Positions 62,908-64,000 of a DNA stretch of 64,000 nt are shown here, in pieces. The notes beneath the pieces are model-generated. The model saw only the letters and a list, made by a program, of their open reading frames with translations. It had not been told where the DNA came from and ran no database searches. The stretch's first letter is position 1. Every line of letters starts with the position of its first letter. The position numbers and the translations under genes were made by a program. The stretch is from Micavibrio aeruginosavorus ARL-13 (GTDB lineage Bacteria > Pseudomonadota > Alphaproteobacteria > Micavibrionales > Micavibrionaceae), in assembly GCF_000226315.1 (NCBI RefSeq), contig NC_016026.1, positions 1,798,001 through 1,862,000 on the forward strand, given 5' to 3'.

Positions 62908-64000
62908 GCGCCGCGCCCGACTTCGCTTGATCTGCCATTTGAGCCTCTGCACGCGCCTCGTCCTGCGCGTTTTCGTGAGCGGATACGATGCTCATCACAT
63001 CCTGCAGATACCCCATATGGGCCAGTACGGCATATTGCGCAGCCAAATGGCGGTAATCGGCATTCACCACACCCAGACGGGCATTGAAATTGTTGTTTTC
63101 CGCCTGTAACAGATTCAGCAACGTGACCTTCGCCGCCTCGAACTGCTTTTCGTAGGTGGTCAATAAATCCTTGGTCACGCCGACACGATCGCGGCCATTG
63201 TCCAGACGGTCCTTGGCGGCCTGCATCTCGGCATAAGACGTGCGGATCTGACGCTCGATATTGCGGCTGATTTCATCGCGGCGCGCCTGGCTTTCGGCAT
63301 AACGACTGGTCGCTTTACGAATGCGGGCCAATTCCGCCCCGCCCGTCGAAAATGTCCAATCCATCCGCACGACGGCTTTGGCATCAACCACTTCGCCGCC
63401 GATAATATCGGCTTGATCTTTTTTCAGATAGGACAGTTCACCACTGAAATCCGGGTACAGGGCCCCTTTTTCCGCATCCGCATCACGCGCGAACGCTTCC
63501 TTTGTTTCATCGGCAACGCGCAAGGCCGGATGTTCCTGCAACGCCATGGCAACGGCCTCATCCACGCTGGCCAAAACCGCACCAGATGGCAAATCCGGAC
63601 GGACCAGCGGATCGGTCGGCACCTGCCCCACGACTTCGCGGTATTCGGCAACGGCCTTGGCGAACTCACCTTCGATATCGGCCTGTGTGCTGTCCAGCTG
63701 AATTTGAATGTCGTGCGCCTGCACCGCCATGGATTCATCGGCAGCCCCTTGCTCCACCATGGAATCAATACGGGTGCGGTAATCGGCAATCAGCTTGTTA
63801 TGATCGGTGATCATGGTTACGGCTTCTTTGGTCCGCAACACATCGAGATAGGCCAGCACAACACGCAAGCCCAGATTTTCCCGTACATCGGCAACATTGC
63901 TTCCAGCAGACCGCACACGCGCATCGGCGGCCCCAACGCGATTGACCGTTTCCAACCCGTCCCAGATTGTCTGGCGCACGGCGACGCTGCCTTCATACAG
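62900..64000 (-). CDS. TolC-like outer-membrane efflux protein (cut by window end)
   Basis: Outer-membrane channel of the secretion system. The frame is open to the window edge, giving 366 codons; the true start lies outside, so the GTG at 63979 is not a start. Features are the two OMF repeats with long helices: DVRENLGLRVVLAYLDVLRT and RQIRTSYAEMQAAKDRLDNG, and GQVPTDPLVRP between. Ends eight bases inside the ABC gene. Confidence 0.9.
   Translation of the reverse strand: MYEGSVAVRQTIWDGLETVNRVGAADARVRSAGSNVADVRENLGLRVVLAYLDVLRTKEAVTMITDHNKLIADYRTRIDSMVEQGAADESMAVQAHDIQIQLDSTQADIEGEFAKAVAEYREVVGQVPTDPLVRPDLPSGAVLASVDEAVAMALQEHPALRVADETKEAFARDADAEKGALYPDFSGELSYLKKDQADIIGGEVVDAKAVVRMDWTFSTGGAELARIRKATSRYAESQARRDEISRNIERQIRTSYAEMQAAKDRLDNGRDRVGVTKDLLTTYEKQFEAAKVTLLNLLQAENNNFNARLGVVNADYRHLAAQYAVLAHMGYLQDVMSIVSAHENAQDEARAEAQMADQAKSGAAHE

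Overview
The window reads as a chromosomal segment of an alphaproteobacterium. The evidence is a complete alphaproteobacterial-style ccm cytochrome c operon, an ATP synthase zeta (DUF1476) gene, a BolA/monothiol-glutaredoxin pair, the mreB/mreCD-mrdA-rodA rod-shape cluster, a C-minus L36 gene, and a GTTC-N7-GTTC box of the alphaproteobacterial LexA type. The gene content resembles Micavibrio-like predatory bacteria, but that placement is an inference from memory, not a search.

Layout. 1-1269: 5' part of aconitase (minus). 1908-8065: ccmABCDEFGH plus a short ccmI/cycH (plus), most junctions overlapping or almost touching. 8029-9564: two exported HExxH proteins (minus). 9672-10854: YggT and FolD. 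10923-14301: three tandem paralogues with an HHEQxH motif, a second unrecognised putative zincin family. 14322-17134: isocitrate dehydrogenase and NhaA (minus). 17263-19495: thymidine phosphorylase and a DMT transporter.

19987-35199 is a compact short-tailed (podovirus-type) prophage-like cluster on the minus strand: three small early genes, portal, Bbp19-like protein, scaffold, capsid, tail tubular A and B, internal virion protein, tail fibre, terminase small and large subunits, a membrane/coiled-coil protein, SleB-type hydrolase and holin. No integrase, polymerase or replication gene is visible, yet the structural genes are intact. Two cargo genes sit inside it with their own signals: a plus-strand PilZ gene (30937-31320) and an RlpA gene (25449-25955). 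A putative LexA box and a divergent S24-like regulator lie at its right edge.

36121-41753 is housekeeping: a PH-domain membrane protein, PfkB kinase, pyrE, nadK, a HAD phosphatase, purC and ATPase zeta. A 6S RNA is predicted at about 41825-41985. 42273-51873 holds a membrane protein, bolA, grxD, a TerC-CBS protein, rodA, mrdA, mreD, mreC, mreB, rpmJ and a DUF3307 protein.

52002-64000 looks like a signalling and surface-adhesion island: a cyclic-nucleotide-binding EAL phosphodiesterase, a secreted FecR/FG-GAP/RTX protein, and convergent to it a CHASE2 sensor and class III cyclase split over two overlapping frames, followed by HlyD, a LapB-like ABC exporter and a TolC-like outer-membrane protein (cut by the window end). 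The simplest reading is that a cyclic nucleotide and c-di-GMP control a type I secreted adhesin. No tRNA, rRNA, CRISPR array or insertion sequence was recognised.
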